From Comamonas sp. SCN 67-35 (lineage in GTDB: Bacteria; Pseudomonadota; Gammaproteobacteria; Burkholderiales; Burkholderiaceae_C): a stretch of DNA of 64,000 nucleotides. The notes beneath the pieces were generated by a model. It had not been told where the DNA came from, made no database searches, and saw only the letters and a list, made by a program, of their open reading frames with translations. The position numbers and the translations under genes are program-made. Every line of letters starts with the position of its first letter. Position 1 is the first letter of the stretch. This document shows positions 18,576-27,384 of this stretch, piece by piece. Where the stretch lies: NCBI GenBank assembly GCA_001725255.1, contig MEFV01000001.1:124001-188000 (forward strand), written 5' to 3'.

Positions 18576-19652
18576 ATGTTCTACCGCGAAAACGGCCAAT
18601 TCAAGACCAGCTACCGGGCCGACCAGCAGATCTTCCCGATCTCGCAAGACCGCATCGCGGTGCTGGCGATCCTTGCCTTCGCCTTCATCGGCGTGCCACT
18701 GCTGGCCAGTGAATACCTCTTCAACGCCATCCTGATCCCGTTCCTCGTCATGTCGCTGGCGGCACTGGGGCTCAATCTGCTGTCGGGCTACTGCGGCCAG
18801 ATCTCGCTGGGAGGCGCGGCCTTCATGGCGGTCGGAGCCTATGGCGCGTACAACTTCATCATGCGCGTGCCGGGCATGCCGCTGCCGTTGGCGCTGCTGC
18901 TGGGCGGCGTCTGCGCGACGGTGTTCGGCGTGTTCTTCGGCCTGCCCAGCCTGCGCGTGCGCGGCCTCTATCTGGCGGTGGCGACGCTGGCGGCGCAGTT
19001 TTTCGCCGACTGGGTGTTCCTGCGCATCAAGTGGTTCACGCTGGACAACGCCTCGGGTTCAGCCGCCGCGCCGCACCTGGAGCTGCTGGGCCAGTCCATC
19101 CAGGGTGACGTGCCGCGCTATCTGTTCTGCCTGACGGTGCTCGTCATCTTGGCGCTGCTGTCCAAGAACCTGGTGCGCAGCGCCATCGGCCGCGAATGGA
19201 TGGCGATGCGCGACATGGACGTGGCGGCCGCCGTCATCGGCATTCGCCCGATGTACGCCAAGCTCAGTGCCTTCGCGGTCAGCAGCTTCGTGCTCGGCAT
19301 CGCAGGCGGCCTGTGGGGCTTCTTCTATCTCGGTGCCTGGGAGCCCGCGGCGTTTTCGCTCGATCTGTCGCTCAAGCTGCTGTTCATGGTGATCATCGGA
19401 GGCCTGGGTTCCATCATGGGCAGCTTCTTCGGCGCGGCCTTCATCGTGGTCCTGCCGATCGCGTTGAACCAGTTCCTGCCCTGGGTCGCCAGCCTGTTCG
19501 GCTTCATGATCACCACCACGGCCGCTTCGCACACCGAGCTGATGATCTTTGGTGTGTTGATCTGCTGGTTTTTGATTGTCGAACCCCATGGCCTCGCCAG
19601 GCTCTGGTCCACCGGCAAGCAAAAAATGCGCGTCTGGCCCTTCCCGCACTGA
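18576..19652 (+). CDS. HAAT-family ABC transporter permease (LivM type)
   Basis: 358-residue second permease. A ~20-residue hydrophilic N-terminus leads into about nine or ten helices. 'LGLNLLSGYCGQISLGGAAFMAVGAYGAY' region is the LivM signature, and 'REWMAMRDMDVAAAVIGI' is the coupling loop. It pairs with the LivH-type protein to form the membrane channel. Confidence 0.93.
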   Translation: MFYRENGQFKTSYRADQQIFPISQDRIAVLAILAFAFIGVPLLASEYLFNAILIPFLVMSLAALGLNLLSGYCGQISLGGAAFMAVGAYGAYNFIMRVPGMPLPLALLLGGVCATVFGVFFGLPSLRVRGLYLAVATLAAQFFADWVFLRIKWFTLDNASGSAAAPHLELLGQSIQGDVPRYLFCLTVLVILALLSKNLVRSAIGREWMAMRDMDVAAAVIGIRPMYAKLSAFAVSSFVLGIAGGLWGFFYLGAWEPAAFSLDLSLKLLFMVIIGGLGSIMGSFFGAAFIVVLPIALNQFLPWVASLFGFMITTTAASHTELMIFGVLICWFLIVEPHGLARLWSTGKQKMRVWPFPH

Positions 19653-19701
19653 TGGCCGCGTGTTTCACTTCCGTCGTTCCAACCCACTTGAAGGAGACAA
19701 C

Positions 19702-21027
19702 ATGAAGCAATGGAAAATCGCCGCGATCGCGGCAGCCACAGTACTGGCCACCCTGGGCAGCACGGGCGCCATGGCAGCCGAGCAGTACATGCCGGTTCTG
19801 TCCTACCGCACCGGCCCCTACGCGCCCAACGGCGTGCCGATCGCCGACGGCATCGTGGACTACATGAAACTGGTCAACGAACGCGGCGGCATCAACGGCG
19901 TCAAGCTCTTGATCGAGGAGTGCGAAACCGCCTACGACACGGCACGCAGCGTCGAGTGCTACGAGCGCACCAAGGCCAAGAACGGCGGCGCCGTCGCCAT
20001 TCAGCCCTGGTCCACGGGCGCCACCTTCGCGCTGACCGAAAAGGCGCCGATCGACAAGATTTCCCTGGTTACCCTCGGCTATGGCCGCAGCGAGAGCGCC
20101 GACGGCTCGGTGTTCAAGTGGAATTTCCCGCTGGCGGGCAACTACTGGGTGGGCGCCGACGTCATCATCCAGGCGATTGGCAAGCGTGAAGGGGGCATGG
20201 ACAAGCTCAAGGGCAAGAAGATCGCGCTGATCTACCACGACAGCCCCTATGGCAAGGAATCCATCCCCATGGTTCGCGAGCGCGCGAAGATGCTGGGCTT
20301 CTCGGTCATGGAGCTGCCAGTGGCCCACCCCGGCGTCGAACAAAAAGCCACCTGGCTGCAGATCCGCAAGGAGCGCCCGGACTACGTGATCATGTGGGGG
20401 TTCGGCGTGATGAATTCGACCGCGCTGAAGGAGGCCCAGGCCACAGGCTATCCGCGCGACAAGATGTACGGCTCGTGGTGGGCCGGCGCCGAGCCGGACA
20501 CGCGTGACGCGGGCGAAGCCGCCAAGGGCTACAACGCCGTGGCGCTGCAGAACAGCGCCGACAAGAACGCGGCCGTGGTCAAGGAGACGCTGAGCAAGCT
20601 CTATGCGCAGGGCAAGGGCACGGCCTCCACCAAGGACGAGGTGGGCAGTGTGCTCTGGCTGCGCGGCGCCATGAGTTCGATGGTCGTGGTCGAAGGCATC
20701 CGCCGCGCGCAGGAACGCTTCGGCAAGGGCAAGGTCATGAACGGCGAGCAGGTGCGCTGGGGGCTGGAGAACCTCAACCTGACGGCCGAGCGCATCAAGG
20801 AGATCGGCTTCGAGAACGTGATCCGCCCCCTCGCCACCAACTGCCAGGACCACATGGGTTCGTACTGGGCGCGCATCGAGACGTGGGACGGCAAGGAGTG
20901 GAAGATCTCCAGCGACTGGATGCAGGGTGACGAGCAGATCATCAAGCCGATGATCAAGGCGGCAGCCGCCAAGTACGCGCAGGAGCAGAAGATCACCCCA
21001 CGCACGGGCACCGACTGCGATTCCTGA
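19702..21027 (+). CDS. ABC transporter periplasmic substrate-binding protein (HAAT/Liv type)
   Basis: 441 residues from ATG 19702 (AAGGAG at 19691-19696). A Sec signal peptide covers residues 1-26, with probable cleavage after 'GAMAAE'-type Ala-x-Ala. The mature part is a type I periplasmic binding fold. It opens with 'YRTGPYAPNGVPIADGIVDY', and 'PWSTGATFALTEKAPID' replaces the usual Ser/Thr ligand loop. At 441 residues it is clearly longer than E. coli LivK (~369), like members reported for aromatic or urea/amide uptake. The ligand is unknown; two adjacent CoA ligases point to an organic acid. Confidence 0.92.
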   Translation: MKQWKIAAIAAATVLATLGSTGAMAAEQYMPVLSYRTGPYAPNGVPIADGIVDYMKLVNERGGINGVKLLIEECETAYDTARSVECYERTKAKNGGAVAIQPWSTGATFALTEKAPIDKISLVTLGYGRSESADGSVFKWNFPLAGNYWVGADVIIQAIGKREGGMDKLKGKKIALIYHDSPYGKESIPMVRERAKMLGFSVMELPVAHPGVEQKATWLQIRKERPDYVIMWGFGVMNSTALKEAQATGYPRDKMYGSWWAGAEPDTRDAGEAAKGYNAVALQNSADKNAAVVKETLSKLYAQGKGTASTKDEVGSVLWLRGAMSSMVVVEGIRRAQERFGKGKVMNGEQVRWGLENLNLTAERIKEIGFENVIRPLATNCQDHMGSYWARIETWDGKEWKISSDWMQGDEQIIKPMIKAAAAKYAQEQKITPRTGTDCDS

Positions 21028-21127
21028 TCCTCTTTCCCCATTCACACGGACGGCTCGTGCCCCGGCATGAGCCGCCCATCGCCAGGGCAGCGCGCCTGTC
21101 CTGCCGATGGGCTCACCGGACACCGCC

Positions 21128-21937
21128 ATGAACACCCCCCAGACCATCCTCAACGTCAACGGCATCGAGGTCATCTACAACCACGTGATCCTGGTGCTCA
21201 AGGGCGTCTCGCTCACCGTGCCTGAGAGCGGCATCGTCGCCATCCTGGGCGGCAACGGCGCGGGCAAGACCACCACCCTGCGTGCCATCTCCAACCTGCT
21301 CAAGGGCGAGCGCGGCGAAGTGACGAAAGGCACGATCGAGCTGCGCGGCCAACGCATCGAAAACCTCACCCCCGCCGACCTCGTCAAGCGCGGCGTGGTG
21401 CAGGTGATGGAAGGCCGCCACTGCTTCGCCCACCTGACCATTGAAGAAAACCTGCTGACGGGCGCATACACGCTGAGCAGCCGCGCCGAGATAGCGGCCA
21501 ACCTGGAGAAGGTCTACGCCTATTTCCCGCGCCTGAAAGAGCGCTGCAAGAGCCAGGCCGCCTACACCTCGGGCGGTGAACAGCAGATGTGCGCCATCGG
21601 TCGTGCGCTCATGAGCAGCCCCACGATGGTCCTGCTCGATGAGCCGTCCATGGGCCTCGCACCGCAGATCGTCGAAGAGGTGTTCAACATCGTCAAGGAT
21701 CTGAACCACAAGGAACGCACCACCTTCCTGCTGGCCGAACAGAACACCAACATGGCGCTCAAATACGCCGACTATGGCTACATCATGGAAAGCGGGCGCA
21801 TCGTCATGGATGGCAGCGCCGAGTACCTGTCGAGCAACGAAGACGTCAAGGAGTTCTACCTCGGCATGGGCGGCGCGGAGCGCAAGAGCTTTCGTGACAT
21901 CAAGAGCTACAAGCGTCGCAAGCGTTGGCTTGCCTGA
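21128..21937 (+). CDS. HAAT-family ABC transporter ATP-binding protein (LivF type)
   Basis: 269 residues from ATG 21128; an in-frame ATG 21 bases upstream gives a less family-like start. Walker A 'GGNGAGKTT' at residues 41-49, signature 'TSGGEQQMCAIGRALM', Walker B 'VLLDEPSMGLAP', and the LivF-type 'EQNTNMALKYADYGYIMESG'. The C-terminal tail is basic ('KSYKRRKRWLA') and longer than usual. Completes the importer: two permeases, two ATPases and one binding protein. Confidence 0.93.
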   Translation: MNTPQTILNVNGIEVIYNHVILVLKGVSLTVPESGIVAILGGNGAGKTTTLRAISNLLKGERGEVTKGTIELRGQRIENLTPADLVKRGVVQVMEGRHCFAHLTIEENLLTGAYTLSSRAEIAANLEKVYAYFPRLKERCKSQAAYTSGGEQQMCAIGRALMSSPTMVLLDEPSMGLAPQIVEEVFNIVKDLNHKERTTFLLAEQNTNMALKYADYGYIMESGRIVMDGSAEYLSSNEDVKEFYLGMGGAERKSFRDIKSYKRRKRWLA

Positions 21938-21943
21938 CATTTG

Positions 21944-21990
21944 ATAGCACCTCGCGCCAGCCTAACGGGCGATAGATACTGATTTGATTT
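21944..21990. repeat. Comamonad-type short palindromic repeat (copy 3, degenerate)
   Basis: GATAGCACCTCGCGCCAGCC (21944-21963) and GGGCGATAGATACTGATTTG (21968-21987) keep the layout of the repeat family with several changes. It sits between the LivF-type gene and the PaaK-like ligase gene. Confidence 0.4.
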
Positions 21991-22017
21991 GAATATTCAC
22001 ACAGAAAGACCAGCGCC

Positions 22018-23271
22018 ATGACCGAGTTTTACGACGCGCTAGAAACCCGCCCGCCAGAGGAGCGCGAAGCCGCGCACATGGCGGCGCTGGCCCGTCAGGT
22101 GGCGCACGCGCAGCAGCACGCCAGCGCCTTCGCGCACATTTTGCAGGGCGTGGACGCCAGCCGCATCACCAGCCGCGAGGCGCTGGCCGCGCTGCCCGTC
22201 ACGCGCAAGTCCGAGCTGCATGAACGCCAGCACGTCGCCCGCGCGGCGGGAGCGGGCGCCTTCGGCGGCTTTGCCACGCAGGGCTGGGGCGCGCGGATGC
22301 CGCGCGTCTTCGCCAGCCCCGGCCCCATCTACGAACCCGAGGGCACGGCGCGCGACTACTGGCGCATGGCGCGCGCGCTGTTCGCGGCCGGCTTTCGCCA
22401 GGGCGAGCTGGTGCACAACTGCTTTTCCTACCACTTCGTGCCCGCGGGCTCGATGATGGAAACGGCCGCGCACGCGCTGGGCTGCACGGTCTTTCCCGGC
22501 GGCACCGGCCAGACCGAGCAGCAGGTGCAGGCCATGGCCGACCTCAGGCCCGCCGGCTACATCGGCACGCCAAGCTTCCTGAAAATCATCCTGGAGAAGG
22601 CCGCCGAGATGGGCGTCAAGCTCCCCAGCCTCACCAAGGCCATGGTCTCGGCCGAGGCCTTTCCGCCCTCGCTGCGCCAGTGGCTCGGCGAACGCGGCGT
22701 GCACGGCTACCAGAGCTACGGCACGGCCGACCTCGGGCTCATCGCCTATGAAACCGCGGCGCGCGAAGGCCTGGTGCTCGACGAGGGCGTGATCGTCGAG
22801 ATCGTGCGCCCCGGCACGGGCGACCCGGTGCCCGAGGGCGAGGTGGGCGAACTCGTCGTCACCACGCTCAACCCCGATTACCCCTTGATCCGCTTCGCCA
22901 CCGGCGACCTTTCGGCCGTGCTGCCCGGCCCCTGCCCCACGGGGCGCACCGCCACGCGCATCAGGGGCTGGATGGGGCGCGCGGACCAGACCACCAAGGT
23001 GCGCGGCATGTTCGTGCACCCCGAGCAGGTGGCGCAGGTCGCCAAGCGCTTTCCGCAGGTGCTCAAGGCACGGCTCGTCGTGAGCGGCGAAATGGGCGCC
23101 GACGTGATGACGCTGCAGGTGGAAACGCGCGAAACGGCATCGGGTCTGGCCGACCAGCTCGCCGCCTGTCTGCGCGAAGTCACCAAGCTGCGTGGCGAGG
23201 TCGCGATGGTGGCGCCCGCGAGCCTGCCCAACGACGGCAAGGTCATCGAAGACGCGCGCAGCTACACCTGA
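22018..23271 (+). CDS. PaaK-like (phenylacetate-CoA ligase family) AMP-forming ligase
   Basis: 417 residues, the size of phenylacetate-CoA ligases. The family features are visible: 'PVTRKSELHERQ' near the N-terminus, 'SPGPIYEPEG' in the P-loop position, 'VSAEAFPPSLRQWL', 'YGTADLGLIAYE' and 'IRGWMGRADQTTKVRGMFVHP' with the C-terminal subdomain. It is the last gene of the uptake cluster. The substrate is probably an aryl or related acid; assignment to phenylacetate itself is not justified, because no paaABCDE oxygenase genes are near. Convergent with the nitroreductase gene. Confidence 0.87.
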   Translation: MTEFYDALETRPPEEREAAHMAALARQVAHAQQHASAFAHILQGVDASRITSREALAALPVTRKSELHERQHVARAAGAGAFGGFATQGWGARMPRVFASPGPIYEPEGTARDYWRMARALFAAGFRQGELVHNCFSYHFVPAGSMMETAAHALGCTVFPGGTGQTEQQVQAMADLRPAGYIGTPSFLKIILEKAAEMGVKLPSLTKAMVSAEAFPPSLRQWLGERGVHGYQSYGTADLGLIAYETAAREGLVLDEGVIVEIVRPGTGDPVPEGEVGELVVTTLNPDYPLIRFATGDLSAVLPGPCPTGRTATRIRGWMGRADQTTKVRGMFVHPEQVAQVAKRFPQVLKARLVVSGEMGADVMTLQVETRETASGLADQLAACLREVTKLRGEVAMVAPASLPNDGKVIEDARSYT

Positions 23272-23339
23272 GGATGGATTCACAATCTGAAGCCGCCTGC
23301 GCCGAACAGCAGACCACACCGGAAGGTGCGGCGCGCACT

Positions 23340-24020
23340 TCATTTCCAGCCGCGCAGCTCGCCCCATTCCCGCCACGCCGCGCGCGGCGTGCGTAGCGCG
23401 TTGACGGGCGCATTGCCATCCTCGTAGCCCAACGCCAGGCCGACGGCAACCGCATAGTGCGGCGGCAGCGCCAGTTCCCGCTTCAGGGCCTGCACATGGC
23501 GCAGCCAGAAGCCCTGCGGGCAGCTCGCCAGACCGTGCTGCACCGCCAGCAGCATCAGCGACTGCAGGTAGATGCCCAAGTCCATCCACTGCGGCAGGCC
23601 CATGCGCTCATCCATGCACACCAGCACGCCCACCGGGGCGCCGAAGAAGGCACCGTTGCGCGCGAACTGCGCAAGCCGGCCCGCCTTGTCCTCGCGGGCA
23701 ATACCCAGGGTCCGGTACAAATCCTCGGCGTTCTGAAAGCGCCGCGTGCGGTAGGGCTCCCACAGCCCGGGCGGGTAGTGGGCCGCCTCCTGCGCCTCGG
23801 AGCCGGTGACCGCGTTCACCAGCGCGCGCAGCGGCTCGCCTGTCAGGGCGACCACGCGCCAGGGCTGCAGGTTGCCCCCCGACGCGGCACGGGCAGCCTG
23901 CTCCAGTAGCGAGCGCACCAGCGCCGCCGGTGGCGGCTCGGGTCGAAAGGCGCGCACCGAGCGGCGCGCCAGCAGGGCTTGGCCGACGTCCATCGTGGAC
24001 GGGGGCGCCATGGGGTCCAT
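23340..24020 (-). CDS. Nitroreductase-family FMN oxidoreductase
   Basis: 226 residues. 'LLARRSVRAFRPEP' near the N-terminus supplies the FMN phosphate contacts and 'SGGNLQPWRVVAL' the second FMN block; 'VGLALGYEDGNAPVNALRTPRA' is the family C-terminal block. Usually dimeric, NAD(P)H-dependent and broad in substrate. It starts three bases after the stop of the CitE-like gene, so it is the last gene of the acyl-CoA operon. There it might act as an enoate or quinone reductase, but no specific substrate can be deduced. Starts at ATG 24011 or 23993 are also possible. Confidence 0.88.
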   Translation of the reverse strand: MDPMAPPSTMDVGQALLARRSVRAFRPEPPPAALVRSLLEQAARAASGGNLQPWRVVALTGEPLRALVNAVTGSEAQEAAHYPPGLWEPYRTRRFQNAEDLYRTLGIAREDKAGRLAQFARNGAFFGAPVGVLVCMDERMGLPQWMDLGIYLQSLMLLAVQHGLASCPQGFWLRHVQALKRELALPPHYAVAVGLALGYEDGNAPVNALRTPRAAWREWGELRGWK

Positions 24021-24023
24021 GCG

Positions 24024-24878
24024 TCAGGCTTTCAGCATGCGCCGCGCCAGGCGCAGGTGCGGCATGTCGATCATCTGCCCGTCGAGCTGTAGCGCCCCCA
24101 CACCGGGCTGGGCGGCAAAGGCGGCGACCACGCGCTCGGCCCACTGGCGCTGCTCGGCGCTGTAGGTCATGGCTTCATGAATGGGCGCGAGCTGGCTTGG
24201 GTGGATCGCCATCTTGGCGACGAAGCCGTCGCGCAGCGCCTCCTGAGCCTCGTCACGCACGGCCTCGGGGGCGTTGATGGCCACACTCACCGTGTCGATG
24301 GCGTGCACGCCCGCTGCCGCGGCCGCATACAGGCACAGCGAGCGCGCGAGCCGGTAGGGCTCGGTCACGCGCCCCGATGCGCGGTTGGCCAGTGCGCCGA
24401 TGTCGGCGGCCAGGTCTTCCGCACCCCAGGTGATGCCCCACAGACGGCTGGTCACGCCCGCCAGTTCGCCCAGGTGGAACATCGAGGCGCCGGTTTCCGT
24501 GGCAATGGCCAGAATTTTGATGCTGCCCTGCGGCACGCCGAAGGCCACCTCCAGCGCGTCGAGCTGCAGGCTCACCGGTTCCAGCGCCGCGCGGCCGCAG
24601 CACTTGGGCAGCACGATGCCGAACGGCCGGCCTGGCACCACCGCCGCCAGATCCTGCAGCAGCAGGCCCGATGCCGCCGGGTTGACGCGCACCCAGACCG
24701 CCTGGTGCGCGGGCTGCGCCTGCAGCATCTGCCCGACGGCTTCGCGCGCCTGCGCCTTGGCGGCGGGGGGCACCGAGTCTTCCAGGTCGAGGATCAACGC
24801 GCCCGCGCCGCTGGCCTGCGCCTTGAGGTAGCGCTCGGGCCGGTTGCCCGGGACGAACAGCAGCGAAGGGGCCTTCAT
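24024..24878 (-). CDS. CitE-like CoA-ester lyase (HpcH/HpaI aldolase family)
   Basis: 284 residues from ATG 24878, which overlaps the stop of the MaoC gene. A TIM-barrel lyase for beta-hydroxyacyl-CoA thioesters such as citryl-, malyl- or citramalyl-CoA. Catalytic pattern: '[15 protein letters not shown]' (Mg-binding Glu/Asp), 'WVRVNP' (CoA-phosphate Arg), 'IATETG' (second metal Glu) and '[11 protein letters not shown]' (Asp). Standing after a carboxylase and a MaoC hydratase, it is well placed to cleave the hydrated dicarboxylyl-CoA, the role HMG-CoA lyase has in leucine breakdown. Substrate is inference. Confidence 0.9.
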   Translation of the reverse strand: MKAPSLLFVPGNRPERYLKAQASGAGALILDLEDSVPPAAKAQAREAVGQMLQAQPAHQAVWVRVNPAASGLLLQDLAAVVPGRPFGIVLPKCCGRAALEPVSLQLDALEVAFGVPQGSIKILAIATETGASMFHLGELAGVTSRLWGITWGAEDLAADIGALANRASGRVTEPYRLARSLCLYAAAAAGVHAIDTVSVAINAPEAVRDEAQEALRDGFVAKMAIHPSQLAPIHEAMTYSAEQRQWAERVVAAFAAQPGVGALQLDGQMIDMPHLRLARRMLKA

Positions 24879-25342
24879 GCCGCTCCCCCCTGCACGGGCC
24901 GCTTGTGCATCAGCGCCGCGCGCTGGCAGCGGCACACCACCTCGTCCCTGTGGTTCAGGCCCAGGTGCTCGAACTCGACAATGCCCGCCTGCGGGCGCGA
25001 GCGGCTTTCGCGCTTGGACAGCACCGTGGTGCGCACATGGAGGGTGTCGCCCGCGAACACGGGCGCGGGAAAGGTGATGTCGTGCATGCCCAGGTTGGCC
25101 ACCGTGGTACGAAAGGTCGTGTCGTTGACCGACATGCCGATCACCAGCCCCAGCGTGAACAGGCTGTTGACCAGCGGCTGGCCGAACTCGGTCTGGGCCG
25201 AGAAATGCCGGTCGATGTGCAGTGGCTGCACGTTCATGGTCAGCGTGGAGAACAGCACGTTGTCCATTTCGGTGATGGTGCGCGTCCATTCATGGACGAA
25301 GCGCTGTCCCACTGCAAATTCTTCGTAATACAAGCCGGGCAT
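24875..25342 (-). CDS. MaoC-type acyl-CoA hydratase
   Basis: 155-residue single hot-dog protein. The hydratase-2 motif is visible as '[24 protein letters not shown]' region (residues ~36-59), where Asp/His act as the catalytic pair, and '[19 protein letters not shown]' is the second conserved block. Strong ribosome site (AGGAGA) 33 bases after the carboxylase alpha stop. It is closest in style to the mesaconyl-CoA/beta-methylmalyl-CoA type, which also pairs with CitE-like lyases. Probably hydrates the unsaturated dicarboxylyl-CoA made by the carboxylase. Confidence 0.9.
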   Translation of the reverse strand: MPGLYYEEFAVGQRFVHEWTRTITEMDNVLFSTLTMNVQPLHIDRHFSAQTEFGQPLVNSLFTLGLVIGMSVNDTTFRTTVANLGMHDITFPAPVFAGDTLHVRTTVLSKRESRSRPQAGIVEFEHLGLNHRDEVVCRCQRAALMHKRPVQGGAA

Positions 25343-25375
25343 GGTGTCTCCTGGAGTTGTCGTTGAAATCAGGCA

Positions 25376-27373
25376 TCAATCGGCGGGCGCCAGCTCCACC
25401 AGTACGGCCCCCTTGGGCACGGTGGCGCCCAGCACCTGTGGCAAGGCACGCACCACACCGTCACGGGGCGCGTGCAGGGTGTGCAGCAGCTTCATGGCCT
25501 CTACCACGGCCACCGGAGCGCCTTCGGCCACCTGCTCTCCCACGCCCACCAGCAACTGGCTGAGCACGCCCGGCAGATCGGCGCACACGCTGTCGCCGCT
25601 GTGGCCGCCGGCATCGGCCGCCGCCGATTGCGCCACACGCAGGCCCACGGGCCATTGCGCCGACCAGCCGCCATGCCAGACCTGCATGGCATGGCCCTGC
25701 GCGCGGGTGTGCCACACGCGGCCGCTGCCCTGTGCCTGCCACTGCCCCTCGGGCAGGCGGCGCAGCAGCCACTGCGCGGCCTCAAACTCTTCGGTGGCGT
25801 CGGCTTCCACGCGGGCGCCCTCGGCCGTCACGCGCAGCACGCGGTTTGCGCACTGCGCGCCCTCGCCCACCACCAGGTGACTGCGCCCCGGCCCATCGAC
25901 GGGCGCAGTCAGGCGCCAGGCCTGCAGGCAGGCCATGGGGCGGTCGTCGCAGGCGGCCTGCGCCTGCTGCCAGGCGGCCACGGCCACGGCCTGCGCCTCC
26001 TGCACCAGCGCGGGCTGCGGCTGCCAACCCGCAGGCCAGTGCGTGGGTAGAAAGCCGGTGACCAGCGTGTCCTGAAAGGCCGGGTGCTGCAGCACGTCGA
26101 TCAAGAGCGGCTGGGTGGTGCGCAGGCCTTGTACGCGCAGTTGCTGCAACCCGCGCACCAGGCGCAGGCGCACCACCTCGCGGCTAGCGCCATGGGCGAT
26201 GACCTTGGCCAGCAGCGAATCGTAGTGCGGCGTGATGGTGCTGTGCGCGTCGATGCCGCTGTCGATGCGCAGCCCCTCGGCCTCTGGCTCGGCGTAGCCG
26301 GTGACCGGGCCGAACGAGGGTGCAAAGCGCTCGGCCGGGTCCTCGGCGTTGACGCGCGCCTCGATGGCCCAGCCGGTCTGGCGGATGTCGCCCTGCGCAA
26401 AGCCGAGCGGCTCGCCAGCGGCCACGCGGATCTGCCACTCCACCAGGTCCAGCCCCGTGGTCAGCTCCGTCACCGGATGCTCGACCTGCAACCGGGTGTT
26501 GACCTCCAGGAAATAGGGCTCGTCCCCCCGGTCCGCGTCGAGCACGAATTCCACCGTGCCCGCCGAGTCGTAGCCTATCGCGCACCCCAGCGCCAGTGCC
26601 GCATCGAACAGGCGCTGGCGCACGGCGGGCGCCAGGTGGTGGGCCGGCGCTTCCTCGATGAGCTTCTGGTAGTTGCGCTGAATCGAGCATTCGCGCTCGA
26701 ACACATGCACCAGGTGGCCGTGGCGGTCGCCCAACAGTTGCACCTCTACATGGCGCGGGCGCTCGATGAAGCGTTCCAGCAGCACCCTGGCGTCGCCAAA
26801 CGCGGCCTGCGCCTCGGCCTGGGCGGTGGACAGCTGGGCGGCCACGTCCTCGGCCCGCTCCACCCGGCGCATGCCCTTGCCGCCACCGCCCGCGCTGGCC
26901 TTGATGAGGAGTGGAAAGCCGATGCGCGCCGCCTCCTCCTGCAGCCGCTGCACGCTCTGGTCATCGCCGTCGTAGCCGGGAATGCAGGGCACGCCCGCCG
27001 CGCGGGCGATGCGCTTGCTCTCGATCTTCGAGCCCATGGAGGCAATGGCCTGCGCATGCGGGCCGACGAAGGCGAGGCCCGCACGGGTGCAGGCTTCGAC
27101 CAGCGCCAGCCGCTCGGACAGAAAGCCATAGCCGGGGTGGATGGCCTGCGCGCCCGTCTGCAGCGCAGCGCGGATCACGGCATCGGCATCCAGGTAAGAC
27201 TGCGCCGCCGGAGCCGCGCCGATGCACACGGCCTCGTCGGCCTCGCGCACGTGGCGTGCGCCGGCGTCGGCCTCGGAATACACCGCCACCGTCCAGATGC
27301 CCAGACGACGGCAGGTGCGGATGACCCGGCAGGCGATCTCCCCCCGGTTGGCAATGAGGATTTTTTCAAACAT
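25376..27373 (-). CDS. Acyl-CoA carboxylase alpha subunit (biotin carboxylase + BCCP)
   Basis: 665 residues from ATG 27373. Biotin carboxylase domain at ~1-450: 'ILIANRGEIACRVIRTC', the ATP-grasp Gly loop 'KASAGGGGKGMRRV', 'ERECSIQRNYQKLIEEAPA' and 'FLEVNTRLQVEHPVTE'. The C-terminal biotinyl domain has the lysine in 'VEAMKLLHTLHAPRDG'; the residue after the lysine is Leu rather than the common Met. Size matches methylcrotonyl- or geranyl-CoA carboxylase alpha. Lies 11 bases after the beta subunit gene. Which acyl-CoA it carboxylates is not decided by sequence alone. Confidence 0.93.
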   Translation of the reverse strand: MFEKILIANRGEIACRVIRTCRRLGIWTVAVYSEADAGARHVREADEAVCIGAAPAAQSYLDADAVIRAALQTGAQAIHPGYGFLSERLALVEACTRAGLAFVGPHAQAIASMGSKIESKRIARAAGVPCIPGYDGDDQSVQRLQEEAARIGFPLLIKASAGGGGKGMRRVERAEDVAAQLSTAQAEAQAAFGDARVLLERFIERPRHVEVQLLGDRHGHLVHVFERECSIQRNYQKLIEEAPAHHLAPAVRQRLFDAALALGCAIGYDSAGTVEFVLDADRGDEPYFLEVNTRLQVEHPVTELTTGLDLVEWQIRVAAGEPLGFAQGDIRQTGWAIEARVNAEDPAERFAPSFGPVTGYAEPEAEGLRIDSGIDAHSTITPHYDSLLAKVIAHGASREVVRLRLVRGLQQLRVQGLRTTQPLLIDVLQHPAFQDTLVTGFLPTHWPAGWQPQPALVQEAQAVAVAAWQQAQAACDDRPMACLQAWRLTAPVDGPGRSHLVVGEGAQCANRVLRVTAEGARVEADATEEFEAAQWLLRRLPEGQWQAQGSGRVWHTRAQGHAMQVWHGGWSAQWPVGLRVAQSAAADAGGHSGDSVCADLPGVLSQLLVGVGEQVAEGAPVAVVEAMKLLHTLHAPRDGVVRALPQVLGATVPKGAVLVELAPAD

Positions 27374-27384
27374 GGCGGCGCCTC

